A stretch of 64,000 bases of DNA, taken from positions 620,001 through 684,000 of the forward strand of contig NZ_CP066802.1 of the NCBI RefSeq assembly GCF_016598775.1, read 5' to 3'. Under the pieces are notes generated by a model. That model saw nothing but the letters and a program-made list of their open reading frames with translations. It did no database searches and was not told where the DNA came from. Source of the DNA: Actinomyces weissii. Its GTDB lineage: Bacteria; Actinomycetota; Actinomycetes; Actinomycetales; Actinomycetaceae. Shown in pieces: positions 16,789 through 24,940 of the stretch; the stretch's first letter is position 1; every line of letters starts with the position of its first letter. Position numbers and translations under genes: made by a program.

Positions 16789-16804
16789 GTGAGGGAGGGG
16801 GTTG

Positions 16805-17563
16805 TTAGGGGCGGGTCATGTCCCAGCAGCGGGCGCCGCCAGTCATCCCGGCCTCGTTGGGGACCACCACGACGTCGTTGCCCAGCAGCGCCAGCTGGGA
16901 GGCCACGATCCGCCGGGAGTTGCCCCCACCCAGGTACAGGCGGTCCCACAGGTACATGGGCCGTAGCGAGTCCACCACCCGCCGGACCCTCCGTGACCAG
17001 TGGGCGTCCCCCAGCCGCAGACGCTCGTGCTCCCCGATGTAGTCGTCGTAGGTCAGGCCCCAGCGGATCGGTCCCTGGGAGATCTCCACGTGGGGCGCCA
17101 GCACCCCGTTGTCAAAGACGGCGTTGCCCAGCCCGGTGCCCAAGGTCACGATCATCTCGTGGCCCTGGCCGGTGACCACGCCCGCCCCGGCCACCTCGGC
17201 GTCGTTGAGCACCAGCACCGGCAGGTCCAGGGCGCCGCGCAACGCCGCCCCCATGTCGAAGCGCCGCCAAGCCTGCACCAGCTCGGGCAGCACCCGGGAA
17301 CGGGGGCCGTCCTTGGTGATGTAGTGGGGGGTGGCCACCACCACGCCGTGCCGGATCATGCCAGGCATCCCCACCGTCGCCCGGTCAGCGCGGGGGAGCC
17401 GGACCGCCAGCGCCACAATGGTCTCTACCAGCAGCTCCGGGGGCAGCGGGTAGGGGGTGGGGGTGCGCACGGCGTCCGAGATGATGCTGCCGGTGCCGTC
17501 CAGCACGGAGGCCTTGATCCCGCCGCCACCGCAGTCGACGGACAAGGTGGTCAGGTTGCTCAC
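16805..17563 (-). CDS. ROK-family kinase, polyphosphate glucokinase-like
   Basis: A 252-residue sugar kinase of the actin-fold ROK family. The phosphate loop [11 protein letters not shown] is at about residues 10-20, the catalytic Asp lies in [11 protein letters not shown], the second phosphate motif is [15 protein letters not shown], and [11 protein letters not shown] is in the C-terminal part. The layout resembles polyphosphate/ATP glucokinases (PpgK) of actinobacteria more than regulatory ROK proteins, because no DNA-binding domain is present. The zinc-motif HxGH and cysteine cluster of many ROK kinases are not seen. TAACTT stands 6 bases before the GTG start, so the mRNA may be leaderless. 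Confidence 0.75.
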   Translation of the reverse strand: MSNLTTLSVDCGGGGIKASVLDGTGSIISDAVRTPTPYPLPPELLVETIVALAVRLPRADRATVGMPGMIRHGVVVATPHYITKDGPRSRVLPELVQAWRRFDMGAALRGALDLPVLVLNDAEVAGAGVVTGQGHEMIVTLGTGLGNAVFDNGVLAPHVEISQGPIRWGLTYDDYIGEHERLRLGDAHWSRRVRRVVDSLRPMYLWDRLYLGGGNSRRIVASQLALLGNDVVVVPNEAGMTGGARCWDMTRP

Positions 17564-17569
17564 GGCACG

Positions 17570-17575
17570 AAGTTA
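17570..17575 (-). promoter_or_regulatory. -10 box for a leaderless ROK-kinase transcript
   Basis: On the minus strand TAACTT is followed by 6 bases and the GTG start. No ribosome site is present. The -35 region is weak. Confidence 0.4.
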
Positions 17576-17662
17576 CCGTGCGGGGCGGGCTGGGCCCGGC
17601 AGGCGCGGGGGCTGTCGCCGCCAGGGATGCCGGGACCGGTGCAGGCGTGGTCGAATGGGGGC

Positions 17663-18631
17663 ATGAGCCAGAACACGCCCCCCAGCAGCCCGGCACTGGG
17701 CCCGCCCGCAGCGGAACGGGGGCGCGCCGTCGGGCCGGAGACGCTGCGCCTGCGCCTGGACCTGGCCTACGACGGCGGAGGCTTCTCCGGCTGGGCGGCG
17801 CAGCCGGGCCTGCGCACCGTGGAGGGCGAGCTTACCGCCGCCCTGGAGGCGGTCACCCGGGTGCCTGTGCGCCTGACCGTGGCCGGGCGTACCGACGCCG
17901 GGGTGCACGCTGCGGCTCAGGTCGCCCACCTGGACCTGCCGGTGGCGGTCTGGCAGCGGCTGCCGGGACGCTCCGGACGGGAGCCGGGGGAGGCCCTGCT
18001 GTCCCGCCTGGCGGGAGTGCTGGCCCACCGCTGCCAGCAGTCGGGGCCGCCGGGGACGCCCCGAGGTTCCTGTGACGTGGTGGTGCACGGGGTGGCCGTG
18101 GTGGGAGAGGGCTTCGACGCCCGCTTCAGCGCCCTGGAGCGCCGCTACACCTACCGGGTGTGCGACCGTCCCAGCCAGCGCGACCCCGCCCAGCGCCACC
18201 GGGTGCTGTGGGTGCCGGGCGAGCTGGACGTGGCGGCTATGGCGGCCAGCGCCAGGCCGCTGCTGGGTGAGCACGACTTCCTCTCCTACTGCAAGCCCCG
18301 GGCGGGGGCCTCCACCATCCGCACCCTGCGGCACCTGGAGTGGCGGCGTGCGTCCGAGGGGCCGGAGGCGGGGCTGGTGACGCTCACAGTGGTGGCGGAC
18401 GCCTTCTGCCACTCCATGGTGCGTGCCCTGGTGGGCGCGGGCCTGGCCGTGGGGCAGGGGCGCCAGGGTCCGGACTGGCCCGGTGAGCTGTTGGCGGCCC
18501 GCACCCGTCAGGGGGCGGCCCCGGTGGCCCCGCCGCACGGCCTGACCCTGGAGGCGGTCAGCTATCCGCCCGACGAGGAGCTGGCCGCCCAGGCCGCCAG
18601 GGCGCGGGTGCTGCGCACGAACTGCTGCTAA
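17663..18631 (+). CDS. truA: tRNA pseudouridine(38-40) synthase
   Basis: TruA makes pseudouridine at positions 38-40 of the tRNA anticodon arm. It has 322 residues from the ATG at 17,663. The frame is open far upstream into the ROK gene but is not TruA-like there. The catalytic motif [13 protein letters not shown] carries the Asp at about residue 76. [17 protein letters not shown] is the N-terminal signature and [17 protein letters not shown] the C-terminal one. Residues 97-137 contain a Gly/Pro-rich insertion relative to short TruA proteins. truA lies upstream of rplM-rpsI as in other actinobacteria. Confidence 0.93.
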   Translation: MSQNTPPSSPALGPPAAERGRAVGPETLRLRLDLAYDGGGFSGWAAQPGLRTVEGELTAALEAVTRVPVRLTVAGRTDAGVHAAAQVAHLDLPVAVWQRLPGRSGREPGEALLSRLAGVLAHRCQQSGPPGTPRGSCDVVVHGVAVVGEGFDARFSALERRYTYRVCDRPSQRDPAQRHRVLWVPGELDVAAMAASARPLLGEHDFLSYCKPRAGASTIRTLRHLEWRRASEGPEAGLVTLTVVADAFCHSMVRALVGAGLAVGQGRQGPDWPGELLAARTRQGAAPVAPPHGLTLEAVSYPPDEELAAQAARARVLRTNCC

Positions 18632-18970
18632 GGGTGCCGACGGCGACGGCGGCTGCGGGTCGCGGCTTGTGGTGGGCGGAGATTAGCGGTGGGCCGCGGC
18701 TTGCGGTGAGCTGAGGCTTGCGGTGGGCTGAGGCTTGCGGTGGGCTGAGGCTTGCGGTGCAGCGCAGGCTGGAAGTGGAGGGCCGCTAGCGAGGCTGGGG
18801 CAGCGGCGATCCTTCCGGTGTTCCGGGTCCAGGCCGAGGCCAGAGCGGTGCGCCAGTCACCAAGGGGGCACCAGCAGTCAGTGGGCCGGGACCGCCGTCC
18901 GCCGTCGGGGTGCAGGCACCAGCGGGGCGGGCCTACCGTGGCAGGACTCACGGCAGATCGAGCCACCACA
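18632..18970. other. truA-rplM gap with a 17-bp tandem repeat
   Basis: No gene is recognisable. GCTTGCGGTGGGCTGAG repeats at 18,699, 18,716 and 18,733 with a degenerate fourth copy at 18,750. The rest of the interval up to the rplM promoter has no recognisable feature. Confidence 0.6.
18699..18766. repeat. 17-bp tandem repeat
   Basis: Three near-identical units GCTTGCGGTG(A/G)GCTGAG in exact 17-bp register plus a degenerate fourth. Probably a slippage-prone minisatellite. Confidence 0.85.
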
Positions 18971-18973
18971 GCT

Positions 18974-19003
18974 TTGACCCCCGTCCGGGCTAGCCGGTAA
19001 TGT
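18974..19003 (+). promoter_or_regulatory. Promoter of rplM-rpsI
   Basis: TTGACC (18,974-18,979) and TAATGT (18,998-19,003) with an 18-base spacer. Transcription would start near 19,010, leaving a leader of about 160 bases before rplM that could hold an L13 control element. None was identified. Confidence 0.55.
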
Positions 19004-19170
19004 GTGGCAACGTCGTGAAGCACAACTGTGCGCGTTCCGGGTGCCATCCCACTCGCCTCGAACCGCCCGTGCTCCGACCGCCCACATGACCATGGTGGTC
19101 TCGCAGTGCCGTGAAGCTTCATCGCGGTGCCCGCGTGTCCGCCCGCCAAAGAGAAACGAAGGCAACGCCC

Positions 19171-19614
19171 GTGCGCACGTATTCACCGAAGCCCGGCGAC
19201 GTCGAGAAGAACTGGTACGTCATCGACGCCACCGACGTCGTCCTCGGCCGTCTAGCGGCCCAGGCCGCGACCCTGCTCCGTGGGAAGCACAAGCCCCAGT
19301 TCGCCCCCAACGCGGACTGCGGCGACTACGTCATCATCATCAACGCTGACAAGGTCGCCCTTACAAACGGCAAGGCTGACAAGAAGTTCGCCTACCGCCA
19401 CTCCGGCCACCCCGGTGGTCTGACTGCGGTCTCCTACCGTGAGTTGCTCGCCACGCGCCCCGAGCGCGCCGTGGAGAAGGCCGTCAAGGGCATGGTGCCT
19501 CACACCAAGCTCGGCCGCGCCCAGCTCAAGAAGCTGAAGGTCTACGCGGGCGCTGAGCACCCGCACGCCTCGCAGAACCCGCAGGCTTTCGAGATCACCC
19601 AGGTCGCCCAGTAA
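19171..19614 (+). CDS. rplM: 50S ribosomal protein L13 (uL13)
   Basis: This is uL13, an early 50S assembly protein. It has 147 residues from the GTG at 19,171, chosen because [20 protein letters not shown] is the conserved actinobacterial start and GAAGG stands 8 bases before it. A longer frame from an upstream ATG is open but not conserved. [21 protein letters not shown] marks the C-terminal half, given here as pattern [10 protein letters not shown]. rpsI follows after 41 bases. Confidence 0.96.
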   Translation: MRTYSPKPGDVEKNWYVIDATDVVLGRLAAQAATLLRGKHKPQFAPNADCGDYVIIINADKVALTNGKADKKFAYRHSGHPGGLTAVSYRELLATRPERAVEKAVKGMVPHTKLGRAQLKKLKVYAGAEHPHASQNPQAFEITQVAQ

Positions 19615-19655
19615 GCGCTCCGCGCCCGGCACCCGCGACAAGCAAAGGACATATC

Positions 19656-20150
19656 GTGGCTGAGACCACTGTCGACATCGACACGCTGGACGAGGAGAAC
19701 GCCCCCTCCAGCTACACCACCGAGACCGAGGCCGCCCGTGAGGGGCGTGGCCAGTCCATCACCGCCCCAGGCGCTGGCCTGGGCCGCCGCAAGGAGGCTG
19801 TCGCCCGCGTGCGCCTCGTGCCCGGCACCGGAAAGTGGACCCTCAACGGCCGCACCCTGGAGGACTACTTCCCCAACAAGCTGCACCAGCAGCTCGTGCG
19901 CGCCCCCTTCACCCTGCTGGACCTGGAGGGCCGTTTCGACGTCGTCGCCCGTATCAACGGCGGTGGCATCTCCGGCCAGGCCGGTGCCCTGCGCCTGGGC
20001 ATCTCCCGCGCCCTGAACGAGATCGACCGCGACGCGAACCGTCCCGCCCTGAAGAAGGCCGGGTTCCTGACTCGCGACGCCCGCATCGTCGAGCGCAAGA
20101 AGGCCGGTCTGCACAAGGCCCGCCGCGCCCCGCAGTACTCCAAGCGCTGA
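19656..20150 (+). CDS. rpsI: 30S ribosomal protein S9 (uS9)
   Basis: This is uS9, whose C-terminal tail reaches the P-site tRNA. It has 164 residues from the GTG at 19,656 with AAAGGA before it. An acidic N-terminal tail of about 35 residues precedes the conserved core ([18 protein letters not shown]), and the invariant end QYSKR is present. A terminator and a long palindrome follow. Confidence 0.97.
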   Translation: MAETTVDIDTLDEENAPSSYTTETEAAREGRGQSITAPGAGLGRRKEAVARVRLVPGTGKWTLNGRTLEDYFPNKLHQQLVRAPFTLLDLEGRFDVVARINGGGISGQAGALRLGISRALNEIDRDANRPALKKAGFLTRDARIVERKKAGLHKARRAPQYSKR

Positions 20151-20184
20151 CCCGCTTACCTCAGGCTGGCCCCAGCCACAGCAC

Positions 20185-20222
20185 GACGCCCCGCTCCGCT
20201 GCCACAGCGACGGCGGGGCGTC
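20185..20222 (+). terminator. Terminator after rplM-rpsI
   Basis: Bases 20,185-20,194 pair perfectly with 20,213-20,222 (10 bp, all but one G-C) around an 18-base loop. Confidence 0.65.
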
Positions 20223-20259
20223 GCCGTCGCTGTTCCCCTGCCTGTTCCTCTGCCTCGAG

Positions 20260-20318
20260 TTGTGCATTTCGGCTCGACTGGTGCTGGAAAACCGCACCAG
20301 TCGAGCCGAAATGCACAA
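20260..20318. repeat. Perfect 25-bp inverted repeat
   Basis: Bases 20,260-20,284 and 20,294-20,318 are exact reverse complements (TTGTGCATTTCGGCTCGACT and on), with a 9-base spacer TGGAAAACC that can form two further G-C pairs. The arms are AT-richer than the neighbourhood. No further copy was found in this window. It could be a second terminator, or the fused ends of a small lost element. Confidence 0.9.
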
Positions 20319-20417
20319 GTGGGGCGCGGGCGGGGAGCCAGCCGCAGGTCCAGGCGGGCACGACGACGCTGCGCCGCGCTCACGGGTGCGTGGATGAATC
20401 GCATGTCCTCTGGCAGG

Positions 20418-20578
20418 GATGCGCTCCTGTCAGACACGGCGAATGCCCCGACGGCACGGCAGGTAGCCCCGGCTCTTGCGATGCGCTCCTGTCAGACACG
20501 GCGAATGCCCCGACGGCACAGCAGGCAGCCCCGGCTCTTGCGAAGCGCCCCTTCAGACACGGCGAATGCCGGGGCAGG
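20418..20578. repeat. 62-bp direct repeat upstream of glmM
   Basis: A 62-bp unit starting GATGCGCTCCTGTCAGACAC occurs at 20,418-20,479 and 20,480-20,541 with two differences, and a third partial copy runs from 20,542 to 20,578. AGACACGGCGAATGCC is common to all three. It ends about 50 bases before the glmM start, so it may influence glmM expression. Confidence 0.9.
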
Positions 20579-20628
20579 CGTGGAATGATTGCCGTGACTT
20601 ACACCGGGAACACCCCCAGGAGGACCTC

Positions 20629-21981
20629 ATGGCAAGACTCTTCGGCACCGACGGCGTTCGGGGCCTGGCCAACGACCTGCTCACCCCGGCCCTGGCTGTA
20701 CAGCTCGGTGAGGCAGCGGCCCGCGTGCTGGCCGCCGACTCCACCACCTCCCGCTCCGGCCGCCCCCGGGCCGTGGTCGGTCGTGACACCCGTGCCAGTG
20801 GTGAGTTCCTGGACCACGGCATCAGCTCGGGGCTGGCCTCCTCCGGGGTGGACGTGACCCGCGTCGGCATCCTGCCCACGCCCGCCATCGCCCACCTGAC
20901 CGCCACCCAGGACATTGACCTGGGCGTCATGATCTCGGCCTCCCACAACCCCTTCCAGGACAACGGGATCAAGTTCTTCGCCCGGGGCGGCTACAAGCTT
21001 GAGGACTCCGTGGAGGACGAGATCGAGGCCCTGCTGGGCAAGGTCACCGACCTGCCTACGGGCGCCGGGGTGGGGCGGGTCATCAAGGGTGAGACCGTCG
21101 CGGACCAGAACTACATCAACCATCTGGTGGACTCCGTGTCTACCGACCTGACCGGCCTGCGCATCGTGGTGGACGCCTCCAACGGGGCGGCCTCCCACGT
21201 GGGCCCCGCCGCCCTGCGCGCCGCCGGGGCGGAGGTGATCGTCATCAACGCCTCCCCGGACGGCCTGAACATCAACGACGCCTGCGGCTCCACCCACCCC
21301 GAGCGCCTGCAGGCCTACGTCTGCAACGTGGGCGCGGACATGGGGGTGGCCTACGACGGCGACGCCGACCGCTGCCTGGCGGTGGACGCTGAGGGAAGGC
21401 TCGTGGACGGTGACCAGATCATGGGCATGCTTGCCGTGGGTATGAAGGCGGACGGCACCCTGGGGTCCGACACCCTGGTGGTGACCGTGATGAGCAACCT
21501 GGGCCTGGTGCTGGCCATGAAGGAGCACGGTATCCGCACGGTCCAGACCGGGGTCGGGGACCGCTACGTGCTGGAGAAGATGCTTTCGGGCGGCTACACG
21601 CTGGGCGGGGAGCAGTCCGGCCACGTGATCGACACGATCCACTCCACCACCGGCGACGGCGTGCTCACCTCGCTGCGGATCGCGGCCCGCGTCAAGCGCA
21701 GCGGCAAGAGCCTGGCGGAGCTGGCCAGTATCGTCCAGCGGCTCCCGCAGACCCTGGTGAACGTCAAGGGCGTGGACAAGTCCGCAGCAGGCACCAACGC
21801 CGCTGTGCAGAAGGCCGTGGCGGAGGCCGAGGAGCGCCTGGGCGACACCGGCCGGGTGCTGCTACGCCCCTCGGGCACCGAACCGCTGGTGCGCGTGATG
21901 GTGGAGGCCGCCACCCAGGCGGAGGCGGACGCCGTAGCCCAGGGCCTGGCCGAGGTGGTCAAGGAGAACCTGAGCCTGTAG
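20629..21981 (+). CDS. glmM: Phosphoglucosamine mutase
   Basis: GlmM converts glucosamine-6-phosphate to glucosamine-1-phosphate for peptidoglycan and UDP-GlcNAc synthesis. It has 450 residues from the ATG at 20,629, with AGGAGG before it. The N-terminus ARLFGTDGVRG, the phosphoserine loop MISASHNPFQDNGIKFF (active Ser near residue 104), the Mg site DGDADRC (near 245), the sugar-binding GEQSGH and the C-terminal RPSGTEPLVRVM are all intact. glmS, which supplies its substrate, is 3 kb downstream. Confidence 0.97.
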   Translation: MARLFGTDGVRGLANDLLTPALAVQLGEAAARVLAADSTTSRSGRPRAVVGRDTRASGEFLDHGISSGLASSGVDVTRVGILPTPAIAHLTATQDIDLGVMISASHNPFQDNGIKFFARGGYKLEDSVEDEIEALLGKVTDLPTGAGVGRVIKGETVADQNYINHLVDSVSTDLTGLRIVVDASNGAASHVGPAALRAAGAEVIVINASPDGLNINDACGSTHPERLQAYVCNVGADMGVAYDGDADRCLAVDAEGRLVDGDQIMGMLAVGMKADGTLGSDTLVVTVMSNLGLVLAMKEHGIRTVQTGVGDRYVLEKMLSGGYTLGGEQSGHVIDTIHSTTGDGVLTSLRIAARVKRSGKSLAELASIVQRLPQTLVNVKGVDKSAAGTNAAVQKAVAEAEERLGDTGRVLLRPSGTEPLVRVMVEAATQAEADAVAQGLAEVVKENLSL

Positions 21982-22069
21982 GAAGGAGATCCTGGGGCAG
22001 TGGACTGGAACCTGGTGGTCTGAGCTGCCTGCCGGAAGCAGGACGTCTGCGACCGGGCCCGGCTAGGAC

Positions 22070-22104
22070 GGCACCGCCCGGCGCTAAGCGCGCCGGGCGG
22101 TGCC
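22070..22104. terminator. Bidirectional terminator between glmM and the disulfide reductase
   Basis: Bases 22,070-22,084 pair perfectly with 22,090-22,104 (15 bp) around TAAGC. It lies between convergent genes and can serve both. Confidence 0.75.
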
Positions 22105-22131
22105 GCGTCTGAAGGAGCCAGCGGCCCCTGC

Positions 22132-23658
22132 TCAGTCCTGGGCCGGGTGCAGGAGCTCAGCGGGCAGGGACTCCACCAGGCGCAGCCAGATCTCCGAGGC
22201 CGTGGGGTAGGCGGGTACCGCGTGGCGCAGCAGCTCCACCGGGACCCGGCCCACGATCGCGATGGTGGCGGCGTGGATCATCTCCCCGGCCTCCGGGCCC
22301 ACGAAGGTGGCTCCCACCAGGGTGCGGCTGGCCCGGTCCACCACCAGCATGGCCTGGCCGTGGGCGTCGTCGCGCAGCAGGGCCGCCCCGGCGGCGGAGG
22401 TGTAGGGGACCGTGGCCGTGACCACGTCCAGGCCCTGGGCCCGGGCCTGGGCCTCCGTGAGCCCGCTGGCCGCCACCTGGGGGTCGGTGAAGACCACCCG
22501 GGGCACCGGGACGATCTCCGGGACCTCCTCCGGCGTGCGGCCCGCAGCCAGGGCGGCGATCCGCTCACCAATGACCCGCGCCTGGTACTTGCCCATGTGG
22601 GTCAGCGGGTTGCGCCCGCTGGCGTCACCCACCGCGTGCAGCCACTGGGGCAGGTTCCCGGAGGTCACGTCCTGGGCGGTCAGGCCTACCGACTCCAGGC
22701 CCAGCCCTTCCAGGGCCGGACGGCGGCCGGTGGCGACCAGCACCTCGTCCGCCTCCAGGACCCCTCCGCCGCCCTGCACCCGCAGCGGACCACCGTGGAT
22801 CCGGCCCAGCTCGGGGGCGGGGGCGACCTCGTCACGCGTGCAGGACTCCACCTGGAGGCCGGTCACCACCCGTACGCCCAGGTCGGTCAGGGCCTTCTCC
22901 ACGAGCTGGGAGGCGAAGGGCTCCGAGGTGGCCAGCAGCCGGCCCCCGCGCACCACCATGGTCACCTTGCTGCCCAGGGCGGTCATCCAGGTGGCGGCCT
23001 CGCAGGCCACCACGCCACCGCCCACGATCACCAGGCGCTCCGGGACGTCCTTGACGGCGGTCACGTCACGAGAGTCCCAGGCGGCCACGTCGCGCAGCGG
23101 GGGCGGCACCACGGGGCGGGAGCCGGTTGCCAGCACGACGGCGTGGCGGGCCTCTACCAGTCGTACCCCTGCTGGGCCGCTGACGGCCACCCGGCGCTCA
23201 CCCACCAGGCGGCCCCAGCCGCGCAGCACCTCGATGCCGAGGCTCTGCGCCCACCGCAGCTGCCCGGCGTCGTCGTAACGGGAGGTCCACTGGTCTCGGC
23301 GCTCCAGCAGGCCGTTGGCGCTGGGCTGGGCGGCGGTCAGGCCCGGCAGGTTGCGGGAGGCGGCGGCGACCTCCAGCGGCCGCAGCAGCGCCTTGCTGGG
23401 CATACAGGCGTAGTAGGCACACTCTCCACCCAGCAGCTCGCCCTCGACCAGGGCGACGGTCAGGCTGGTGCCCTGGGTGGCGTACTGGGCGACGTTCTCC
23501 CCGGCGGGCCCACCACCGACCACCACGACGTCGTATACCTCGGTGGGCTCGGCAGGGACCGGGCCCGCCAGCGCGCTGCCCTGGGCGGCCTGTGCCGCCA
23601 CGGTGGTCAGACCGGCGCTCTGGGGAACGAGGTTCTCAGGGTTCTTCGTACTGCTCAT
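22132..23658 (-). CDS. FAD-dependent pyridine nucleotide-disulfide oxidoreductase
   Basis: A two-dinucleotide-domain flavoprotein of the class I disulfide reductase family, 508 residues from the ATG at 23,658. FAD site GGGPAG is at 48-53. The redox-active pair is Cys80 and Cys85 (CAYYACMPSK), with the CX4C spacing of lipoamide/glutathione/mercuric reductases but unusual aromatic residues between. An NAD(P) site VIVGGGVVACEAA follows near residue 202. The C-terminal catalytic His/Glu pair is present in HAVPAYPTASE. The natural substrate cannot be told from sequence: no lipoyl-enzyme genes are nearby. An in-frame GTG at 23,676 is an alternative start. Confidence 0.85.
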   Translation of the reverse strand: MSSTKNPENLVPQSAGLTTVAAQAAQGSALAGPVPAEPTEVYDVVVVGGGPAGENVAQYATQGTSLTVALVEGELLGGECAYYACMPSKALLRPLEVAAASRNLPGLTAAQPSANGLLERRDQWTSRYDDAGQLRWAQSLGIEVLRGWGRLVGERRVAVSGPAGVRLVEARHAVVLATGSRPVVPPPLRDVAAWDSRDVTAVKDVPERLVIVGGGVVACEAATWMTALGSKVTMVVRGGRLLATSEPFASQLVEKALTDLGVRVVTGLQVESCTRDEVAPAPELGRIHGGPLRVQGGGGVLEADEVLVATGRRPALEGLGLESVGLTAQDVTSGNLPQWLHAVGDASGRNPLTHMGKYQARVIGERIAALAAGRTPEEVPEIVPVPRVVFTDPQVAASGLTEAQARAQGLDVVTATVPYTSAAGAALLRDDAHGQAMLVVDRASRTLVGATFVGPEAGEMIHAATIAIVGRVPVELLRHAVPAYPTASEIWLRLVESLPAELLHPAQD

Positions 23659-23793
23659 GGCCCCGAATACTTGCACACCTGTGGAGCGGCCCGAACTGAC
23701 CGTGGGGCGCTCAGGCCCGGGGGCAGCAACGAGCAGGCCCGTGGAGGTGCCGGTGCGGCCAGAGCGGGGGAGCGGTGCCCGAGGGCCGTGACC

Positions 23794-24819
23794 TCAGGAC
23801 TTGCGCAGCAGGACGTGGCTCATGTGGTGGTTGGCGTCCTTGCGCAGCACCAGGGTGGCCCGGCCCCGCGTGGGCTCGATGTTCTCCCGCAGGTTGGCCA
23901 GGTTCACAGTCTCCCAGACCTCCTTGGCGGCGGCCACGGCGATGTCGTCCGGGATGGTCGCGTAGCGGCGGAAGTACGAGCCGGGGTCGCGGAAGGCCGT
24001 GCGCTTGAGCGTCAGGAAGCGGTCCAGGTACCAACGGCGGATGTCCTGGGGGTCGGCGTCCACGTAGATGGAGAAGTCGATGAAGTCGCTCACCGCCAGG
24101 GCGGAGGAGGGCTCGCCGTCAGTCTGCCAGCGGCCCCGGGGCGCGGGCTGCAGCACGTTCAGGCCCTCCAGCACCAGCACGTCGGGGCGCTGCACAACCA
24201 CGTGCTCTCCGGGGACGACGTCGTACACGGAGTGGGAGTAGACCGGCGCCTCCACCCGCGGCGCCCCCGACTTCACGGCGGAGACGAAGCCCAGCAGCGC
24301 CCGGCGGTCGTAGGACTCGGGGAAGCCCTTGCGGGCGGTCAGCCCCCGCTCCTCCAGGACGGCGTTGGGCAGCAGGAATCCGTCGGTGGTGACCAGGGCC
24401 ACGTGCGGGGTGGCCTCGAAGCGTGACAGCAGGTGCGCGATCAGCCTGGCGGTGGTGGACTTGCCCACGGCCACCGAGCCAGCCACCGCCACCACGAAGG
24501 GCGTGGGTGTCTCCGGCACCCCCAGGAAGCCCGCGATCTGGCGGGCCCGCTGCCGGCTGGTGGCGATGTACTCCTGCAGCAGGGCGGTCAGCGGCCGGTA
24601 GACGACGTCGACCTCCGCCAGGTCTATGGGGTCGCCCAGCCCGCGCAGCTTCTCCACGTCGGCCTGCGTCAGGGGCAGGGGCGCGGTGGAGGCCAGCTGC
24701 CGCCACTGGTCGCGGCACAGCTCGATGTAGGCGGAGGCCTCACCCTGGCCGGTGCCGGAACGCCCAGGGGCGGCGTCCGTAGGGCTGAAGGAGTCGGTCA
24801 CCCGGCCAGTCTTACCCAT
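23794..24819 (-). CDS. coaA: Pantothenate kinase, type I
   Basis: CoaA phosphorylates pantothenate, the first and controlled step of CoA synthesis. It has 341 residues from the ATG at 24,819. The P-loop GSVAVGKST is at 114-122. VTTDGFLLPN and KGFPESYDRR follow, and DFIDFSIYVDA with the C-terminal LANLRENIEPTRGRA are typical of the P-loop class. A GTG at 24,801 preceded by AAGACT and 6 bases could be the true start, as a leaderless message. The gene diverges from glmS. Confidence 0.95.
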   Translation of the reverse strand: MGKTGRVTDSFSPTDAAPGRSGTGQGEASAYIELCRDQWRQLASTAPLPLTQADVEKLRGLGDPIDLAEVDVVYRPLTALLQEYIATSRQRARQIAGFLGVPETPTPFVVAVAGSVAVGKSTTARLIAHLLSRFEATPHVALVTTDGFLLPNAVLEERGLTARKGFPESYDRRALLGFVSAVKSGAPRVEAPVYSHSVYDVVPGEHVVVQRPDVLVLEGLNVLQPAPRGRWQTDGEPSSALAVSDFIDFSIYVDADPQDIRRWYLDRFLTLKRTAFRDPGSYFRRYATIPDDIAVAAAKEVWETVNLANLRENIEPTRGRATLVLRKDANHHMSHVLLRKS

Positions 24820-24940
24820 AGGGCGCCGTCGTCCGGCAGGTTTGGTCCACTAGTGGGCAGGGGCACTATCGACGGCGGGCGGCGGCCGCACCCGGCTGAA
24901 GCAGTTGAATGATTGATCCACGCATGGTTCGATCACTCCT

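Noticed and set aside
19835..20857. 340-residue open frame overlapping rpsI and the start of glmM
   Set aside because: It lies out of frame with two conserved genes and runs through the terminator, the perfect hairpin and the direct repeats. The composition is Arg/Pro/Ala noise.
22147..24426. 759-residue open frame on the plus strand across the disulfide reductase and coaA
   Set aside because: It covers two well-supported minus-strand genes and their gap. The product is low-complexity Gly/His/Gln and matches nothing.
24820..24940. glmS ribozyme/riboswitch upstream of glmS
   Set aside because: The gap to coaA is only 121 bases and shows none of the paired core of the glmS ribozyme, which is also mainly a Gram-positive low-GC feature.
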